From Massilia timonae CCUG 45783 (GTDB lineage: Bacteria; Pseudomonadota; Gammaproteobacteria; Burkholderiales; Burkholderiaceae_D), in contig NZ_JH992924.1 of the NCBI RefSeq assembly GCF_000315425.1, positions 122,695-186,694 of the forward strand: 64,000 nt of DNA. The letters run 5' to 3'. Shown here piece after piece: positions 16,802 to 29,757 of the stretch (within the stretch, counting starts at the first letter, position 1; each line of letters opens with the position of its first letter). The position numbers and the translations under genes were made by a program. Under the pieces are notes generated by a model. That model made no database searches. It worked only from the letters and a program-made list of their open reading frames with translations, and had not been told where the DNA came from.

Positions 16802-19600
16802 TCAAGCCGCCGGCAGCTTCGCCAGCTGCTCCTGCATCTTGGCCAAGGTGGCCGAGAAGTTCGCCACGCGTTCCTTCTCTTGCGCCACCACGGCGGCCGG
16901 CGCGCGCGCCACGAAGCTCTCGTTCGACAGCTTGCCCTCGGCCTTGGCGATCTCGCCGGAGACGCGCGCGATCTCCTTCGACAGGCGCTCGCGTTCGGCG
17001 GCGACGTCGATCTCGACCTTCAGCATCAGCTTGGTGGTGCCGACGATCGACACCGCGGCCGGCGATTCCGGCAGCGCGTCCACGATCTGCACTTCGGCGA
17101 GCTTGCCCAGCAGCTGGATGTACGGCGCGAACACCGCCATCCTGGCGCGGTCTTCCTCGTTGCCCGGCTCGACGATCAGCGGCACGCGCACCGACGGCGA
17201 CAGCGACATCTCGCCGCGCAGGTTGCGGGTGGCGTCGGTCAGCGCCTTGAACTGCTCCATCCACGCTTCGGCGTCCTCGTCGATCAGCGAGGTGTCGGCC
17301 AGCGGATACGGCTGCAGCATGATGGTCTCGCCGGATTTGCCGGCCAGCGGCGCGATGCTCTGCCACAGGGCTTCGGTCACGAACGGGATGATCGGATGCG
17401 CCAGGCGCAGGATCACTTCCAGCACGCGCAGCAGGGTGTGGCGGGTGGCGCGCTGCTGCGCTTCGGTGCCCTGCTGGACGCGCACCTTGGCGACTTCCAG
17501 GTACCAGTCGCAGTACTCGTCCCACACGAACTTGTAGATGCTGCTGGCGATATTGTCGAAGCGGTAGTCGGCAAAGCCTTTCGCCACGTCGAGCTCGACG
17601 CGGGTCATCAGCGAGATGATCCAGCGATCCGCCGGCGACAAATCTTCCGGCGATGGGGCGCCGCAGTCCTTGCCTTCGGTGTTCATCATCACGAAGCGGG
17701 TCGCGTTCCACAGCTTGTTGCAGAAGTTGCGATAACCCTCGGCGCGGCCCAGGTCGAAGTTGATGTTGCGGCCCAGCGAAGCGTAGCTCGCCATGGTGAA
17801 GCGCACGGCGTCGGTGCCGAAGGCCGGGATCCCTTCCGGGAACTCCTTGCGGGTCGCCTTGGCAATCTTCTCGGCCGCGCGCGGGTCCATCAGGCCGGTG
17901 GTGCGCTTGGCGACCAGGCTATCGAGATCTATCCCATCAATCAGGTCGATCGGGTCGAGCGTATTGCCCTTCGACTTCGACATCTTCTGGCCCTGCGAGT
18001 CGCGCACGAGGCCGTGCACGTACACGGTCTCGAACGGCACCTTGCCGGTGAAGTGGGCGGTCATCATGACCATGCGCGCCACCCAGAAGAAGATGATGTC
18101 GAAGCCGGTGACCAGCACCGACGACGGCAGGAACATCTTCATGTCCGGCGTTTCCTCCGGCCAGCCCATGGTCGAGAAGGGCACCAGCGCCGACGAGAAC
18201 CAGGTGTCGAGCACGTCGTCGTCACGGCGCAATGCGCCGGTGATGCCTTGCGCGGCGGCCTTGGCCTGGGCTTCTTCTTCATTGCGCGCGACGATGATGG
18301 AGCCGTCTTCGGCGAACCAGGCCGGGATGCGGTGGCCCCACCACAGCTGGCGCGAGATGCACCAGTCCTGGATATTGCCCAGCCACTGGTTGTAGGTGGT
18401 GCTCCAGTTCTCGGGCACGAACTTGATCTCGCCGCTGGCGACTTTTTCCAGCGCCACTTCGGTGATCGACTTGCCCGGATTGAAGGTGCCTTCCGGCGCC
18501 GGCTTGGTCATGGCGACGAACCACTGGTCGGTCAGCATCGGCTCGATCACGACGTTGGTGCGGTCGCCGCGCGGGACCATCAGCTTGTGCGGCTTGATCT
18601 GTTCCATCAGGCCGAGCGCTTCCAGGTCGGCGACGATCTGCTTGCGCGCGGCGAAGCGGTCCAGGCCGCGATACTGTTCCGGCGCGTTCTCGTTGATCTT
18701 CGCGTCGAGCGTGAAGATGTTGATCGGCGCTAGGTTCGCGCGCTGGCCGACCGCGTAGTCGTTGAAGTCGTGGGCCGGGGTGATCTTGACGCAGCCGGTG
18801 CCGAATTCCTTGTCGACGTAGCTGTCGGCGATGATCGGGATCTCGCGGCCGGTGAGCGGCAGCTTGATCAGTTTGCCCACGAGGCTCGTATACCGTTCAT
18901 CGGTCGGGTCGACCGCGACCGCGACGTCGCCCAGCATCGTCTCGGGACGGGTGGTGGCGACCGTCAGGTGGCCGCTGCCATCGGCCAGCGGGTACTGGAT
19001 GTACCACATCGAGCCGTCTTCTTCCTGCGAATCGACTTCGAGGTCGGACACAGCCGTGCCCAGCACCGGGTCCCAGTTGACCAGGCGCTTGCCGCGGTAG
19101 ATCAGGCCCTGCTCGTACAGGCGCACGAAGACCTCGACCACCGACTTCGAGCGCACGTCGTCCATCGTGAAGTATTCGCGCTGCCAGTCGGCCGAGGCGC
19201 CCAGGCGGCGCATCTGGCCGGTGATGGTGTTGCCCGACTTTTCCTTCCACTCCCAGACTTTTTCCAGGAACGCGTCGCGGCCGAGGTCGTGGCGCGAGAT
19301 CTTCTGGGCGTCGAGCTGGCGCTCGACCACGATCTGGGTCGCGATGCCGGCGTGGTCGGTGCCCGGCACCCAGGCGGTGTTATAGCCGCGCATGCGGTAG
19401 TAGCGGGTCAGGCCGTCCATGACGGTCTGGTTGAACGCGTGGCCCATGTGCAGGGTGCCGGTCACGTTCGGCGGCGGCAGCTGGATGCTGAAGGACGGCT
19501 TGCCCTCGTCCATGGTGGCGGCGAAGTAACCGCGCTTTTCCCACTCGGCGCGCCAGAACTGTTCAATATCGGCTGGCTCGAAAGACTTGGCTAATTCCAT
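16802..19600 (-). CDS. valS: valyl-tRNA synthetase
   Basis: This 932-residue class Ia synthetase charges tRNA-Val. It has the HIGH-type motif [10 protein letters not shown] near residue 50, KMSKSKGNT near residue 538, an editing (CP1) domain in between, the anticodon-binding region, and a C-terminal coiled-coil arm ([20 protein letters not shown]) typical of bacterial ValRS. The length is normal. The start at 19600 (MELAKSFEP) fits homologues. A TATAAT -10 sequence at 19637-19642 on the same strand gives a short leader. Confidence 0.97.
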   Translation of the reverse strand: MELAKSFEPADIEQFWRAEWEKRGYFAATMDEGKPSFSIQLPPPNVTGTLHMGHAFNQTVMDGLTRYYRMRGYNTAWVPGTDHAGIATQIVVERQLDAQKISRHDLGRDAFLEKVWEWKEKSGNTITGQMRRLGASADWQREYFTMDDVRSKSVVEVFVRLYEQGLIYRGKRLVNWDPVLGTAVSDLEVDSQEEDGSMWYIQYPLADGSGHLTVATTRPETMLGDVAVAVDPTDERYTSLVGKLIKLPLTGREIPIIADSYVDKEFGTGCVKITPAHDFNDYAVGQRANLAPINIFTLDAKINENAPEQYRGLDRFAARKQIVADLEALGLMEQIKPHKLMVPRGDRTNVVIEPMLTDQWFVAMTKPAPEGTFNPGKSITEVALEKVASGEIKFVPENWSTTYNQWLGNIQDWCISRQLWWGHRIPAWFAEDGSIIVARNEEEAQAKAAAQGITGALRRDDDVLDTWFSSALVPFSTMGWPEETPDMKMFLPSSVLVTGFDIIFFWVARMVMMTAHFTGKVPFETVYVHGLVRDSQGQKMSKSKGNTLDPIDLIDGIDLDSLVAKRTTGLMDPRAAEKIAKATRKEFPEGIPAFGTDAVRFTMASYASLGRNINFDLGRAEGYRNFCNKLWNATRFVMMNTEGKDCGAPSPEDLSPADRWIISLMTRVELDVAKGFADYRFDNIASSIYKFVWDEYCDWYLEVAKVRVQQGTEAQQRATRHTLLRVLEVILRLAHPIIPFVTEALWQSIAPLAGKSGETIMLQPYPLADTSLIDEDAEAWMEQFKALTDATRNLRGEMSLSPSVRVPLIVEPGNEEDRARMAVFAPYIQLLGKLAEVQIVDALPESPAAVSIVGTTKLMLKVEIDVAAERERLSKEIARVSGEIAKAEGKLSNESFVARAPAAVVAQEKERVANFSATLAKMQEQLAKLPAA

Positions 19601-19636
19601 GATGTGGTGGTAGGTGAAATTTTTTGCGAAAGAACC

Positions 19637-19642
19637 ATTATA
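19637..19642 (-). promoter_or_regulatory. valS: -10 element upstream of valS
   Basis: A perfect TATAAT on the minus strand lies 36 bases before the valS start. No convincing -35 hexamer was found at the normal distance. Confidence 0.5.
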
Positions 19643-20304
19643 GGTCACCTTGCATCCCCAGCCTATCCCGGCGGCATCGTGCAACGGGGGGCATGCGCGG
19701 CCACATCGCTGCTGGTGCTGCTCGATTACGAAGATTGTCTGATGTCCTCCGAGCGGATATCTGATCGCAACGAACTCTGGCGGCCTGGGCGAATCGCACG
19801 CGACATTCCCGGCAGCGACTTGGCATGAAGGAAGGATAAGCCTGAAAGCCCAGGGAAAGGCATCAGCGTTTCACCGGAATGCCGTCAATGCACACCACCG
19901 GGGAGCGGAACTCTCGTCCTGCCTGCGCTGTCTGAACGACGTACGCTGGTTGGACGGTGCACTATCGAGACAACTCGTCCGCGTCACGAAAACCAAGTGC
20001 CGCAGATAGGTAGTTTACTGTCCAGTTCTGCTTCTCGATGATTGCTGGTGACGGTCATGAGCAAACAACGCATCACGTCGGTTGCAAGTCGTGGAATTGC
20101 AACGGTTCGCCACCGTGCCTCATGGCGAGAACGGCGCTACCCGTGGCGAGTCTGGCGGCAATGTCAGACACTGCCGCCAGCTCATGTCTGGCGGGAGGCG
20201 GGAAAGTAACGCCTGTCAGATACGAGAACGGTTAGCAAGACGGCTCGGGGCAGGAAGAGGACGTTGGGCAAATTTGTTCACATCTTCAATAGCAGAAGAA
20301 GGTC
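19643..20304. other. non-coding or degraded interval between valS and the 20305 gene
   Basis: About 660 bases hold no gene I can support. The base composition is visibly less GC-rich than the flanks, and codon bias is weak in every frame. The short frames present (for example 20038-20235, or a 50-codon frame from 20057) lack recognisable domains and good start signals. It may be the remains of transferred DNA. I saw no terminal repeats or transposase motifs. Confidence 0.5.
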
Positions 20305-20598
20305 ATGACATTACGCGTGAGGCTGGGCGAAGGCTTCCAGAACAATACCGTGAGCGTGCGGGTCGACGGCAAGCAGGTGTACCAGCGGTCCGGCGTCAGC
20401 ACCGACTGGACGATCTCGCGTGCGGACGCGGTCGACGTCCACACCGCGGCCGACAGCGTGCAGCTCGAAGTGTCGGTCGACGGCGGGCCGCCGGTCGCGC
20501 AAGCCATTGCGCCGGCGCGCACGCCGTTCGTCGAGGTGCGTTCCGTGAACGGCGAGCTGCAGCTGCATGCGCTGGAACAGGAGCCGCCGATGCTGTGA
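20305..20598 (+). CDS. hypothetical protein (97 aa)
   Basis: This small soluble beta-rich protein has no signal peptide and no recognised family. Strands alternate with polar turns (LRVRLGEGFQNNTVSVRVDG), and a Val/Asp-rich pattern suggests a single beta-sandwich domain. AGAAGG lies six bases before the ATG, and codon use is typical of the genome, in contrast with the interval just upstream. It precedes the thiamine promoter and is unlikely to share its riboswitch. Confidence 0.6.
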   Translation: MTLRVRLGEGFQNNTVSVRVDGKQVYQRSGVSTDWTISRADAVDVHTAADSVQLEVSVDGGPPVAQAIAPARTPFVEVRSVNGELQLHALEQEPPML

Positions 20599-20640
20599 TA
20601 AAACCACATGCATTTTCTGCCCATCGAAAAATGATTGGGC

Positions 20641-20646
20641 TATAAT
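20641..20646 (+). promoter_or_regulatory. -10 element of the thiCSGDE promoter
   Basis: A perfect TATAAT lies about 40 bases before the TPP riboswitch, the right place for the promoter of the thiamine operon. The -35 region is poor. Confidence 0.6.
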
Positions 20647-20686
20647 CGGCTGGCTGTCCGGGCGCTCACGCGCCCTGACGGCAAAC

Positions 20687-22786
<2,100 letters not shown>

Positions 22787-22990
22787 ATGACGCCGATCGA
22801 AGTCAACGGCGCGCCGTGCCAGGTGCCGCCGGGGCAAACCTTGTTCGGCCTGCTGGAACAGCTGGGCTTGAGCGGACAGGGGATGGCGCTGGCGGTCAAC
22901 CGCGAAGTGGTGCCGCGCCAGCAGTGGTTGCACCGGCGCCTGCATGAGCAGGACCGGGTCGATATCGTGCGCGCCATCGGTGGCGGCTGA
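22787..22990 (+). CDS. thiS: sulfur carrier protein ThiS
   Basis: This 67-residue ubiquitin-fold protein ends in Gly-Gly (AIGGG), the C-terminus that is adenylylated and thiocarboxylated to deliver sulfur for the thiazole ring. The start directly follows the thiC stop. There is no thiF in the operon, so adenylylation must be done by a ThiF/MoeB-type enzyme encoded elsewhere. Confidence 0.93.
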   Translation: MTPIEVNGAPCQVPPGQTLFGLLEQLGLSGQGMALAVNREVVPRQQWLHRRLHEQDRVDIVRAIGGG

Positions 22991-23003
22991 CAGGAGACGA
23001 GAC

Positions 23004-23807
23004 ATGAATGCAATGAACGACATCAAACAGGACGTGCTGACGATTGCCGGCCGCGCCTACCAATCGCGCCTGCTGGTCGGCAGCGGCAAGTACCGCGACC
23101 TGGAGCAGACCCGCGAAGCCACGCTGGCCGCTGGCGCCGAGATCATCACGGTGGCGATCCGCCGCGTGAACATCGGCCAGGACCCGAACGCGCCGAGCCT
23201 GCTGGACGTGCTGCCGCCAAACGAGTTCACCATCCTGCCGAATACGGCCGGCTGCTACACCGCCAGGGACGCGATCTATACCTTGCAGATGGCGCGCGAG
23301 TTGCTGGGCGGGCACAAGCTGGTCAAGCTCGAGGTGCTGGGCGACCAGAAGACGCTGTTCCCGCATATGCCCGAGACCCTGGTCGCGGCCGAGGCCCTGG
23401 TGAAGGATGGATTCGACGTCATGGTCTACTGCAGCGACGACCCGATCCAGGCGCGCATCCTGCAGGAGATCGGCTGCGTGGCGGTGATGCCGCTGGCCTC
23501 CCTGATCGGCTCGGGCATGGGCATCCTCAACCCCTGGAACCTGTCCCTGATCATCGAGCAGGCCACGGTGCCGGTGCTGGTCGACGCCGGCGTCGGCACG
23601 GCGTCGGACGCCGCGATCGCGATGGAACTGGGTTGCGACGGCGTGTTGATGAACACCGCGATCGCCGCCGCGGGCGACCCGGTGCGCATGGCGCGCGCCA
23701 TGAAGCATGCGGTGATGGCGGGGCGCGATGCCTATCTTGCCGGCCGCATGCCGAAGCGTTTCGCCGCCTCGCCCTCGTCGCCCGTCGAAGGAAAGATCAC
23801 CGGATGA
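23004..23807 (+). CDS. thiG: thiazole synthase ThiG
   Basis: ThiG forms the thiazole phosphate ring from deoxyxylulose phosphate, dehydroglycine and ThiS thiocarboxylate. The 267-residue TIM barrel has the opening [14 protein letters not shown], the region [17 protein letters not shown], and the phosphate-binding end [25 protein letters not shown] precedes the start at 23004. Its substrate deoxyxylulose phosphate is supplied by Dxs (58756-60630). Confidence 0.96.
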   Translation: MNAMNDIKQDVLTIAGRAYQSRLLVGSGKYRDLEQTREATLAAGAEIITVAIRRVNIGQDPNAPSLLDVLPPNEFTILPNTAGCYTARDAIYTLQMARELLGGHKLVKLEVLGDQKTLFPHMPETLVAAEALVKDGFDVMVYCSDDPIQARILQEIGCVAVMPLASLIGSGMGILNPWNLSLIIEQATVPVLVDAGVGTASDAAIAMELGCDGVLMNTAIAAAGDPVRMARAMKHAVMAGRDAYLAGRMPKRFAASPSSPVEGKITG

Positions 23808-24550
23808 CGGCCTGCGTGCTGGTGTTCGCCGGGCTCGATCCCGGCGGCGGCGCCGGCCTGGCCGCCGACATCCTGGCGATTTCGGCGCAGGGTGCGCACC
23901 CGCTGCCCGTGGCCACCGCCATCACGGCGCAGGACAATAACCGGGTCCATGCGGCGAGCCCGGTGGATGCCGAATGGATCGCGCGCCAGGCGGCGCCGCT
24001 TCTGGCCGCCTTCGAGATCGGGGCGGTCAAGCTCGGCATCCCCGGCAACGCCGCCAATGCGGCGGCGATCGCGGACGTCATCCGGACTTTGCGCGCGCGC
24101 CGGCCCACCTTGCCGGTGGTGCTCGATCCGGTGCTGGCCAGCGGCCATGGCGATGCGCTGGGGCAGGGCGACGCTATCAAAGCGCTGCGCGAACTGCTGG
24201 CGCTGGCGACGATCGTGCTGCCCAACCTGCCCGAACACGAAGCACTGGGCGAGATCCACGGCGCACAGGTGCTGGTGACCGGCGGCCACGCGGCGGGCGA
24301 CACCGTCGTCAACCGCTGGCTGGTCGACGGCGTCGAGCGACGCGCCTGGCACTGGCCGCGCCTGCCGCACGGCTACCACGGCAGCGGCTGCACGCTGGCC
24401 GCGGCGCTGGCGGCGCGGCTGGCGCTGGGCGAGCGCATGGAGGCGGCGCTCGACACGGCCCAGACCTATACCCACCATGCGCTGGCGCAGTCGTATGCGC
24501 TGGCGCCAGGGCAGCGCATCCCGCGCCGCCTGTTGCAATCGACAAGCTGA
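23804..24550 (+). CDS. thiD: hydroxymethylpyrimidine/phosphomethylpyrimidine kinase ThiD
   Basis: A ribokinase-fold enzyme of 248 residues that phosphorylates HMP phosphate to the pyrophosphate. The N-terminal segment [20 protein letters not shown] and the catalytic anion-hole motif [13 protein letters not shown] are present. It is a little shorter than E. coli ThiD (~266). Position four of the usual SGSDSGGGAGIQAD motif has drifted ([10 protein letters not shown]), as in a beta-proteobacterial subgroup. The start overlaps the thiG stop by four bases. Confidence 0.9.
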   Translation: MTACVLVFAGLDPGGGAGLAADILAISAQGAHPLPVATAITAQDNNRVHAASPVDAEWIARQAAPLLAAFEIGAVKLGIPGNAANAAAIADVIRTLRARRPTLPVVLDPVLASGHGDALGQGDAIKALRELLALATIVLPNLPEHEALGEIHGAQVLVTGGHAAGDTVVNRWLVDGVERRAWHWPRLPHGYHGSGCTLAAALAARLALGERMEAALDTAQTYTHHALAQSYALAPGQRIPRRLLQSTS

Positions 24551-24562
24551 AAGGAGTCCGCC

Positions 24563-25177
24563 ATGCGCGGCTTGTACCTCGTTACCCCGAACTGGGACGA
24601 TACGGAAAAACTGATCGCCGCGACCGACGCCGCCCTTGGCGCCGGCGCCGCGCTGGTTCAGTACCGCCACAAGGAAGCCGGTCCCGACCTGCGCAAGGAG
24701 CAGGCAGCGGCGCTGCTCGCGCTGTGCCGCCGTCACGGCCGGCCGCTCGTCATCAACGACCACCTCGACCTGTGCCAGGCGATCGACGCCGACGGCGTGC
24801 ACCTGGGCCATACCGATGACGGCGTTCAGGAGGCGCGCGCGCTGCTGGGGAAGGACAAGATCGTCGGCGCCTCGTGCTACGGCGAGCTGGCCCTGGGGCG
24901 CGCGGCAGTCGAAGCCGGCGCCAGCTACGTCGCCTTCGGCGGCTTCTATCCGTCGCCGGTCAAGAAGTACACTTTTGTCACGCCACCCGAGCTGCTGGAC
25001 CAGGCGCGCGCCGAGTTCAGCCTGCCGATCGTCGTCATCGGCGGCATGACACCGAGCAATGCGGCGCCGCTGGTGACGCGCGGGATCGACCTGGTGGCGG
25101 CGATCACGAGCGTCTATGGATCGCGCGACCCCGGCGCGGCTGCGCGCGCATTCGGCGCGCTGTTTCCGCCCGCCTGA
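24563..25177 (+). CDS. thiE: thiamine phosphate synthase ThiE
   Basis: ThiE joins HMP pyrophosphate and thiazole phosphate to thiamine phosphate. The 204-residue TIM barrel contains the expected QYRHKEAGPDLRKEQA, INDHLDLCQAIDADGVHLG and VVIGGMTPSNAAPLVTRGID segments. AGGAGT precedes the ATG. It is the last gene of the operon. Confidence 0.95.
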   Translation: MRGLYLVTPNWDDTEKLIAATDAALGAGAALVQYRHKEAGPDLRKEQAAALLALCRRHGRPLVINDHLDLCQAIDADGVHLGHTDDGVQEARALLGKDKIVGASCYGELALGRAAVEAGASYVAFGGFYPSPVKKYTFVTPPELLDQARAEFSLPIVVIGGMTPSNAAPLVTRGIDLVAAITSVYGSRDPGAAARAFGALFPPA

Positions 25178-25182
25178 ACCTA

Positions 25183-25227
25183 CAATGGGCGCATCGCGAT
25201 CACCGTCGTCCATCCATGCGCCCATTG
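25183..25227 (+). repeat. 12-bp inverted repeat enclosing the start codon of the next gene
   Basis: CAATGGGCGCAT at 25183-25194 is an exact inverted copy of ATGCGCCCATTG at 25216-25227, with 21 bases between. The right arm begins at the ATG of the channel-like gene, so an mRNA hairpin would hide that start codon. It begins six bases after the thiE stop. Confidence 0.7.
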
Positions 25228-25929
25228 CTCCTGTTCGTCCACACCCGCCGCCACCCGTCCGCCATCCTGTTGCTGGTCCAGCTGATCGGCATGCTGGCCT
25301 ATCCCTTCATCGAGGGCACGCCGGCCGGTCAGGTGGCCTTCAATGCCTTCGGCATCGTGGTGCTGGCCTTCACCATCCGCATGGTGCGGCGCACGCCGGG
25401 CGAGGTGCGGGTCAGCTGGGCGCTGGCGGTGCCGATCATCGCGCTGCTGCTGGCGCAGATCCTGTTCGGGCTGCGCGAACTGCTGGCCTGGTCGTCCGGT
25501 CTTGAGGCGCTGTTCTATTTCTATGCGGCGGGCAGCCTGATCGCCTACATGATGGACGACGAGCTGGCCACCACCGACGAGCTGTTCGCGGCCGGCGCCA
25601 CCTTCACCCTGCTCGCATGGGGCTTCACCCACATGTACATCCTGGTGCAGGAACTCCATCCCGGCAGCTTCGCGGCTGCCGTCAACCCGGGGGCGCCGCG
25701 CACCTGGACCGAACTGAACTACCTGAGCTTCGCGCTGCTGTCGAGCACCGGCATCGGCGACGTGATCCCGCTGACCGTGCATGCGCGGGCGCTGGCCAGC
25801 GTCGAGATGCTGGTCGGGCTGATGTACCTGGCGGTGGTGGTGGCGCGGTTGATTGCGTTTACCACGCGTAACCGGATTGCGGTGGGGAGGGCGCGCAAGC
25901 GCCGCATGGAGGATTGGGAAAGGGATTAG
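25216..25929 (+). CDS. ion channel-like membrane protein (two-pore potassium channel family)
   Basis: The 237-residue protein has six predicted TM helices. Near residue 180 a pore-like loop WTELNYLSFALLSSTGIGDV is followed by a final TM helix, as in the Ion_trans_2 family. The filter reads STGIGD where potassium channels have TVGYGD, so K+ selectivity is uncertain. The C-terminus is short and basic with no RCK domain. No ribosome-binding site is visible, and the ATG is part of a 12-bp inverted repeat. A later start is possible. Confidence 0.75.
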   Translation: MRPLLLFVHTRRHPSAILLLVQLIGMLAYPFIEGTPAGQVAFNAFGIVVLAFTIRMVRRTPGEVRVSWALAVPIIALLLAQILFGLRELLAWSSGLEALFYFYAAGSLIAYMMDDELATTDELFAAGATFTLLAWGFTHMYILVQELHPGSFAAAVNPGAPRTWTELNYLSFALLSSTGIGDVIPLTVHARALASVEMLVGLMYLAVVVARLIAFTTRNRIAVGRARKRRMEDWERD

Positions 25930-25936
25930 GCCCGTC

Positions 25937-26290
25937 TCACTCCTTGACCGGCACCACGAAGGCGCGCAGTTCGGCCATCTTCCCATCCCGGAAGCGCCAG
26001 ACGTCGCTATAGGCATTTTGCACCGTGTTGCCTTGCTCGTCCTTCGATTCGATGTCGCCCAAAGCGACCACGAGGTCGCCTTCCGCGACCAGTTCGCGCA
26101 CGGTGAACTTGGGCGGCTCGGCATAGCCATCCACCATCCAGGCGCGCACTGCTTCCTTGCCGCGCAGGGTTTCGCCGCCGACCGTCGACCAGACGAGGTC
26201 GTCGGTGCAGAACGCCAGGAATCCTTCGTTGTCGCCGCGGGTCACCGCCGCATTCGCCTGTTGCAGGATGCTCTTGTTCAGTTCGGACAT
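25937..26290 (-). CDS. SnoaL/NTF2-like family protein
   Basis: This 117-residue single-domain alpha+beta protein has the SnoaL-like pattern: N-terminal helix, FLAFCTDDLVWSTVGGETLRGKEAV, then LVVALGDIES and a strand ending DVWRFRDGKMAELRAF. Such cone-shaped folds act as small isomerases, hydrolases or binding proteins. Nothing in the context defines the ligand. Confidence 0.8.
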   Translation of the reverse strand: MSELNKSILQQANAAVTRGDNEGFLAFCTDDLVWSTVGGETLRGKEAVRAWMVDGYAEPPKFTVRELVAEGDLVVALGDIESKDEQGNTVQNAYSDVWRFRDGKMAELRAFVVPVKE

Positions 26291-26407
26291 GAAGTCTCTC
26301 CCTGGTTAGAAGCTTCAATGTACCAATTGTCGTTCGTTAGGGGCGCTCGGCAATGAGCCGGATGCGGCCTGCTAAAATCGGTTTCCTGGAATAAACGAGA
26401 GTTCGTC

Positions 26408-26944
26408 ATGACCCGCTCTGCATTCTCCATCAGGCCATTCGTGGCCGACGAATGGCAGGCCTACCGCGCGATCCGCCTGCGCGCGCTCGCCGACGCGCCG
26501 GACGCCTTCGGCAGCACCCTGGCCGCCGAGGAAGCGCTGGCGCCCGAGACCTGGGCCGCGCGCCTGGCGCGCTCGACCACGTCCGGCATCGACCGCGCGC
26601 TGGCCGCCGAGATGGATGGCGCCCTGGTCGGCCTGGCCTGGGCCAAGGAGGACGGCGACGACGCAACCATCGTCAACCTGTTCCAGATGTGGGTTGCTCC
26701 CGAGGCGCGCGGACGGGGCGTGGCCGGCGCCTTGCTGGATGACGCGGTGCGCTGGGCCACGGAGCGCGGCGCGCAGGCGATGCAACTGGGCGTCACCTGC
26801 ACCAATGCCGACGCCCTGCGCCTCTACGAGCGCGCCGGTTTCGTCGAGGCCGGCGTGCGCGAGCCCTTGCGGCCGGGCTCGGACCTGATGGAGCAGCGCA
26901 TGCGGCTCACGCTTCCCGGCCCAGCGCGCGCAGGCAGGCCATGA
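26408..26944 (+). CDS. GNAT-family N-acetyltransferase
   Basis: A 178-residue acetyltransferase starting IRPFVADEWQAYRAIRLRAL, with the acetyl-CoA-binding motif MWVAPEARGRGVAGALLDDA and the C-terminal ADALRLYERAGFVEAG. The substrate is unknown; this branch includes many small-molecule and protein acetyltransferases. Its last 38 bases overlap the convergent gene on the other strand. Confidence 0.9.
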   Translation: MTRSAFSIRPFVADEWQAYRAIRLRALADAPDAFGSTLAAEEALAPETWAARLARSTTSGIDRALAAEMDGALVGLAWAKEDGDDATIVNLFQMWVAPEARGRGVAGALLDDAVRWATERGAQAMQLGVTCTNADALRLYERAGFVEAGVREPLRPGSDLMEQRMRLTLPGPARAGRP

Positions 26945-27521
26945 CGCGCTTGCCCGGATAGCTCTCCGACGCAGGGCAAAGGTAGGGCCGGTAGCTGACG
27001 GTGCGGCGCTCGATCGTGTCCAGATAGCGCGGATTTTCGCGCACGAAGGCGGCGAGGGCGGCCCGCATGTCGGGCGCGAGGTCCGGCAGCGCCGCCTCGA
27101 TCCGCTGCACGATCTCGTCTACGTATTCGCCCACCAGATGCACGATGAAGGGCGCCATCCAGCCTTGCGGCGCCGCCAGCAGCCGCGTCAGGCATGCTTC
27201 GCGCACATGGCCGTCGTGGTGGCGAGTGCCGAGGCACCATGCTATGCCGCGTCCGGTGGCGTCGCGGCCGGCATCGTCCCACAGCAGGCCGCGGTCAACG
27301 TAGAGTCGCAAAGGAATCGTCAGTGTGTCGCCGCCGAGCATGACGTGATAGGTATAGTGGCGTATTTCGGGGCGCCAGCCCGCGCTGTCGGTCAGCGCGG
27401 CGACCGCTGGCCGCAAGGCGGCGGGGAAGGCGAGTGACAGGTCGAGCGCAAGAAGTGCCGGTCGCGGGATCGCGGGCGTGGCGTCGAGATGCGCGGCGCG
27501 CACCTTCGCGGAATCGGGCAT
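26907..27521 (-). CDS. hypothetical protein, unrecognised family
   Basis: A 204-residue soluble protein. The start at 27521 has GGAG six bases upstream; ATG 27533 is an alternative. The C-terminal part contains regularly spaced helices and the segment SYRPYLCPASESYPGKRVMA with a Cys. The middle (GWMAPFIVHLVGEYVDEIVQRIE) looks amphipathic-helical. I do not recognise the family or a catalytic motif. It overlaps the convergent GNAT gene by 38 bases. Confidence 0.65.
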   Translation of the reverse strand: MPDSAKVRAAHLDATPAIPRPALLALDLSLAFPAALRPAVAALTDSAGWRPEIRHYTYHVMLGGDTLTIPLRLYVDRGLLWDDAGRDATGRGIAWCLGTRHHDGHVREACLTRLLAAPQGWMAPFIVHLVGEYVDEIVQRIEAALPDLAPDMRAALAAFVRENPRYLDTIERRTVSYRPYLCPASESYPGKRVMACLRALGREA

Positions 27522-27712
27522 GGTGTTCTCCATTTGGCCCTGCAAAGGTGCAGGGAACGATGGTATCCCAAGAAATTCATCGGCGCCAGCCATTCCATGA
27601 ATCTGACATTGTGTCGTTTCCAACTGGCGCGTTCACAATCTTGCGTGCTATATTTTTTTCATGCTCCAGCACGTCAGCGGCGCTGACGTCCCATGTATAG
27701 ACAGGAGGAAGC

Positions 27713-28360
27713 ATGAACCCACAACCACCAGCGCGCCGCCTGGTACTGATCGTCGACGACGATGCGCTGCTGCGCGAATACCTGGCCGAGGTGCTGCAGC
27801 ATGCGGGCCACGATACCCTCGACGCCGGCACGGCGGCCGAGGCCCTGCGCACGATCGAGCAGCACGCGGACGGGATCGCCCTGGTCCTGCTCGACATCGA
27901 GATGCCCGGCATGTCGGGCCTGGCGCTGGCGCGCCTGCTGCGCGAAGAAACGACCATCCCCTTCATGTTCCTGTCCGCCAGCGACGATGCGGCGACGGCG
28001 CGCGCCGCCGCCGATGCCGGCGCGGTCGGTTACCTGGTCAAGCCGGTCGACGGCGCGCAGTTGCTGCCGGCGTTCGCCGCGGCGCTGGCGCGCGGCGACG
28101 ACATCCGGCGCCTGCGCCGCAGCGAAGAAAGCTTGAGCCTGGCGCTGGCGGCGGGACGCGAGACCAGCATCGCGGTCGGCGTGCTGATGGCGCGCTTTCA
28201 CATCGACCGCCACCTGGCCTTCGACGTGCTGCGCGACGAGGCGCGCTCGCAGCGGCGCAAGATGGGCGAGGTGGCCGAGCAGATCCTGGCCGCCGAGGAA
28301 ACCCTCAACGGGTTACATGGCGCCATCGGCGAACGATTGCGGGGCCGCGGCCGGACGTGA
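27713..28360 (+). CDS. response regulator with ANTAR RNA-binding output domain
   Basis: The 215-residue protein has a receiver domain (VDDDALLREYL, phosphoacceptor Asp in LLDIEMPGMSG near residue 63, switch Lys in YLVKPVDG). A coiled linker leads to a C-terminal ANTAR domain (SIAVGVLMARFHIDRHLAFDVLRDEARSQ is the core, split here by position). ANTAR proteins bind paired RNA hairpins and prevent transcription termination, as AmiR and NasR do. No kinase gene is adjacent. A terminator-like hairpin follows just before frmA, making that leader a candidate target. Confidence 0.9.
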   Translation: MNPQPPARRLVLIVDDDALLREYLAEVLQHAGHDTLDAGTAAEALRTIEQHADGIALVLLDIEMPGMSGLALARLLREETTIPFMFLSASDDAATARAAADAGAVGYLVKPVDGAQLLPAFAAALARGDDIRRLRRSEESLSLALAAGRETSIAVGVLMARFHIDRHLAFDVLRDEARSQRRKMGEVAEQILAAEETLNGLHGAIGERLRGRGRT

Positions 28361-28393
28361 TTTCACAAGCTTGTTATCATGTCACCTTTGCGG

Positions 28394-28417
28394 CGCGCTC
28401 ATGGACGCGCGGTTTTT
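28394..28417 (+). terminator. short terminator-like hairpin between the ANTAR gene and frmA
   Basis: CGCGC pairs with GCGCG across an eight-base loop and is followed by GTTTTT. The stem is short, so the terminator is weak. It lies 22 bases before the frmA start. Confidence 0.4.
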
Positions 28418-28439
28418 CTTCAAGCAACGGGAATACGAC

Positions 28440-29546
<1,107 letters not shown>

Positions 29547-29591
29547 TTATCCCGGCGGGCCGCCCGGCCTGCCGCATATGCACCGTTCCAG

Positions 29592-29609
29592 CGCGGCCTT
29601 CGGGCCGCG
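29592..29609 (+). terminator. hairpin downstream of frmA
   Basis: CGCGGCC and GGCCGCG form a seven-base stem capped by the very stable TTCG tetraloop. It lies 46 bases after the frmA stop, with only a weak T run after it. A transcription terminator or mRNA 3' stabiliser is likely. Confidence 0.5.
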
Positions 29610-29757
29610 TCGTCGTTCTGGCGGCGGCTTCGGCGCCTGTTCCACCGCCTGTTCCGCGATTTCGACCGTCTGTCGCAGCGCGCTGGGCGGCGCATGCCGT
29701 CTTGTCTACAGTGCTTTCATCGCCGGCCGCGCCCGGCCCACCACTGGAGACTAGCCC

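Noticed and set aside
20038..20235. 65-codon frame in the valS-thiC gap
   Set aside because: No start signal, domain or codon bias; left as part of the unassigned interval.
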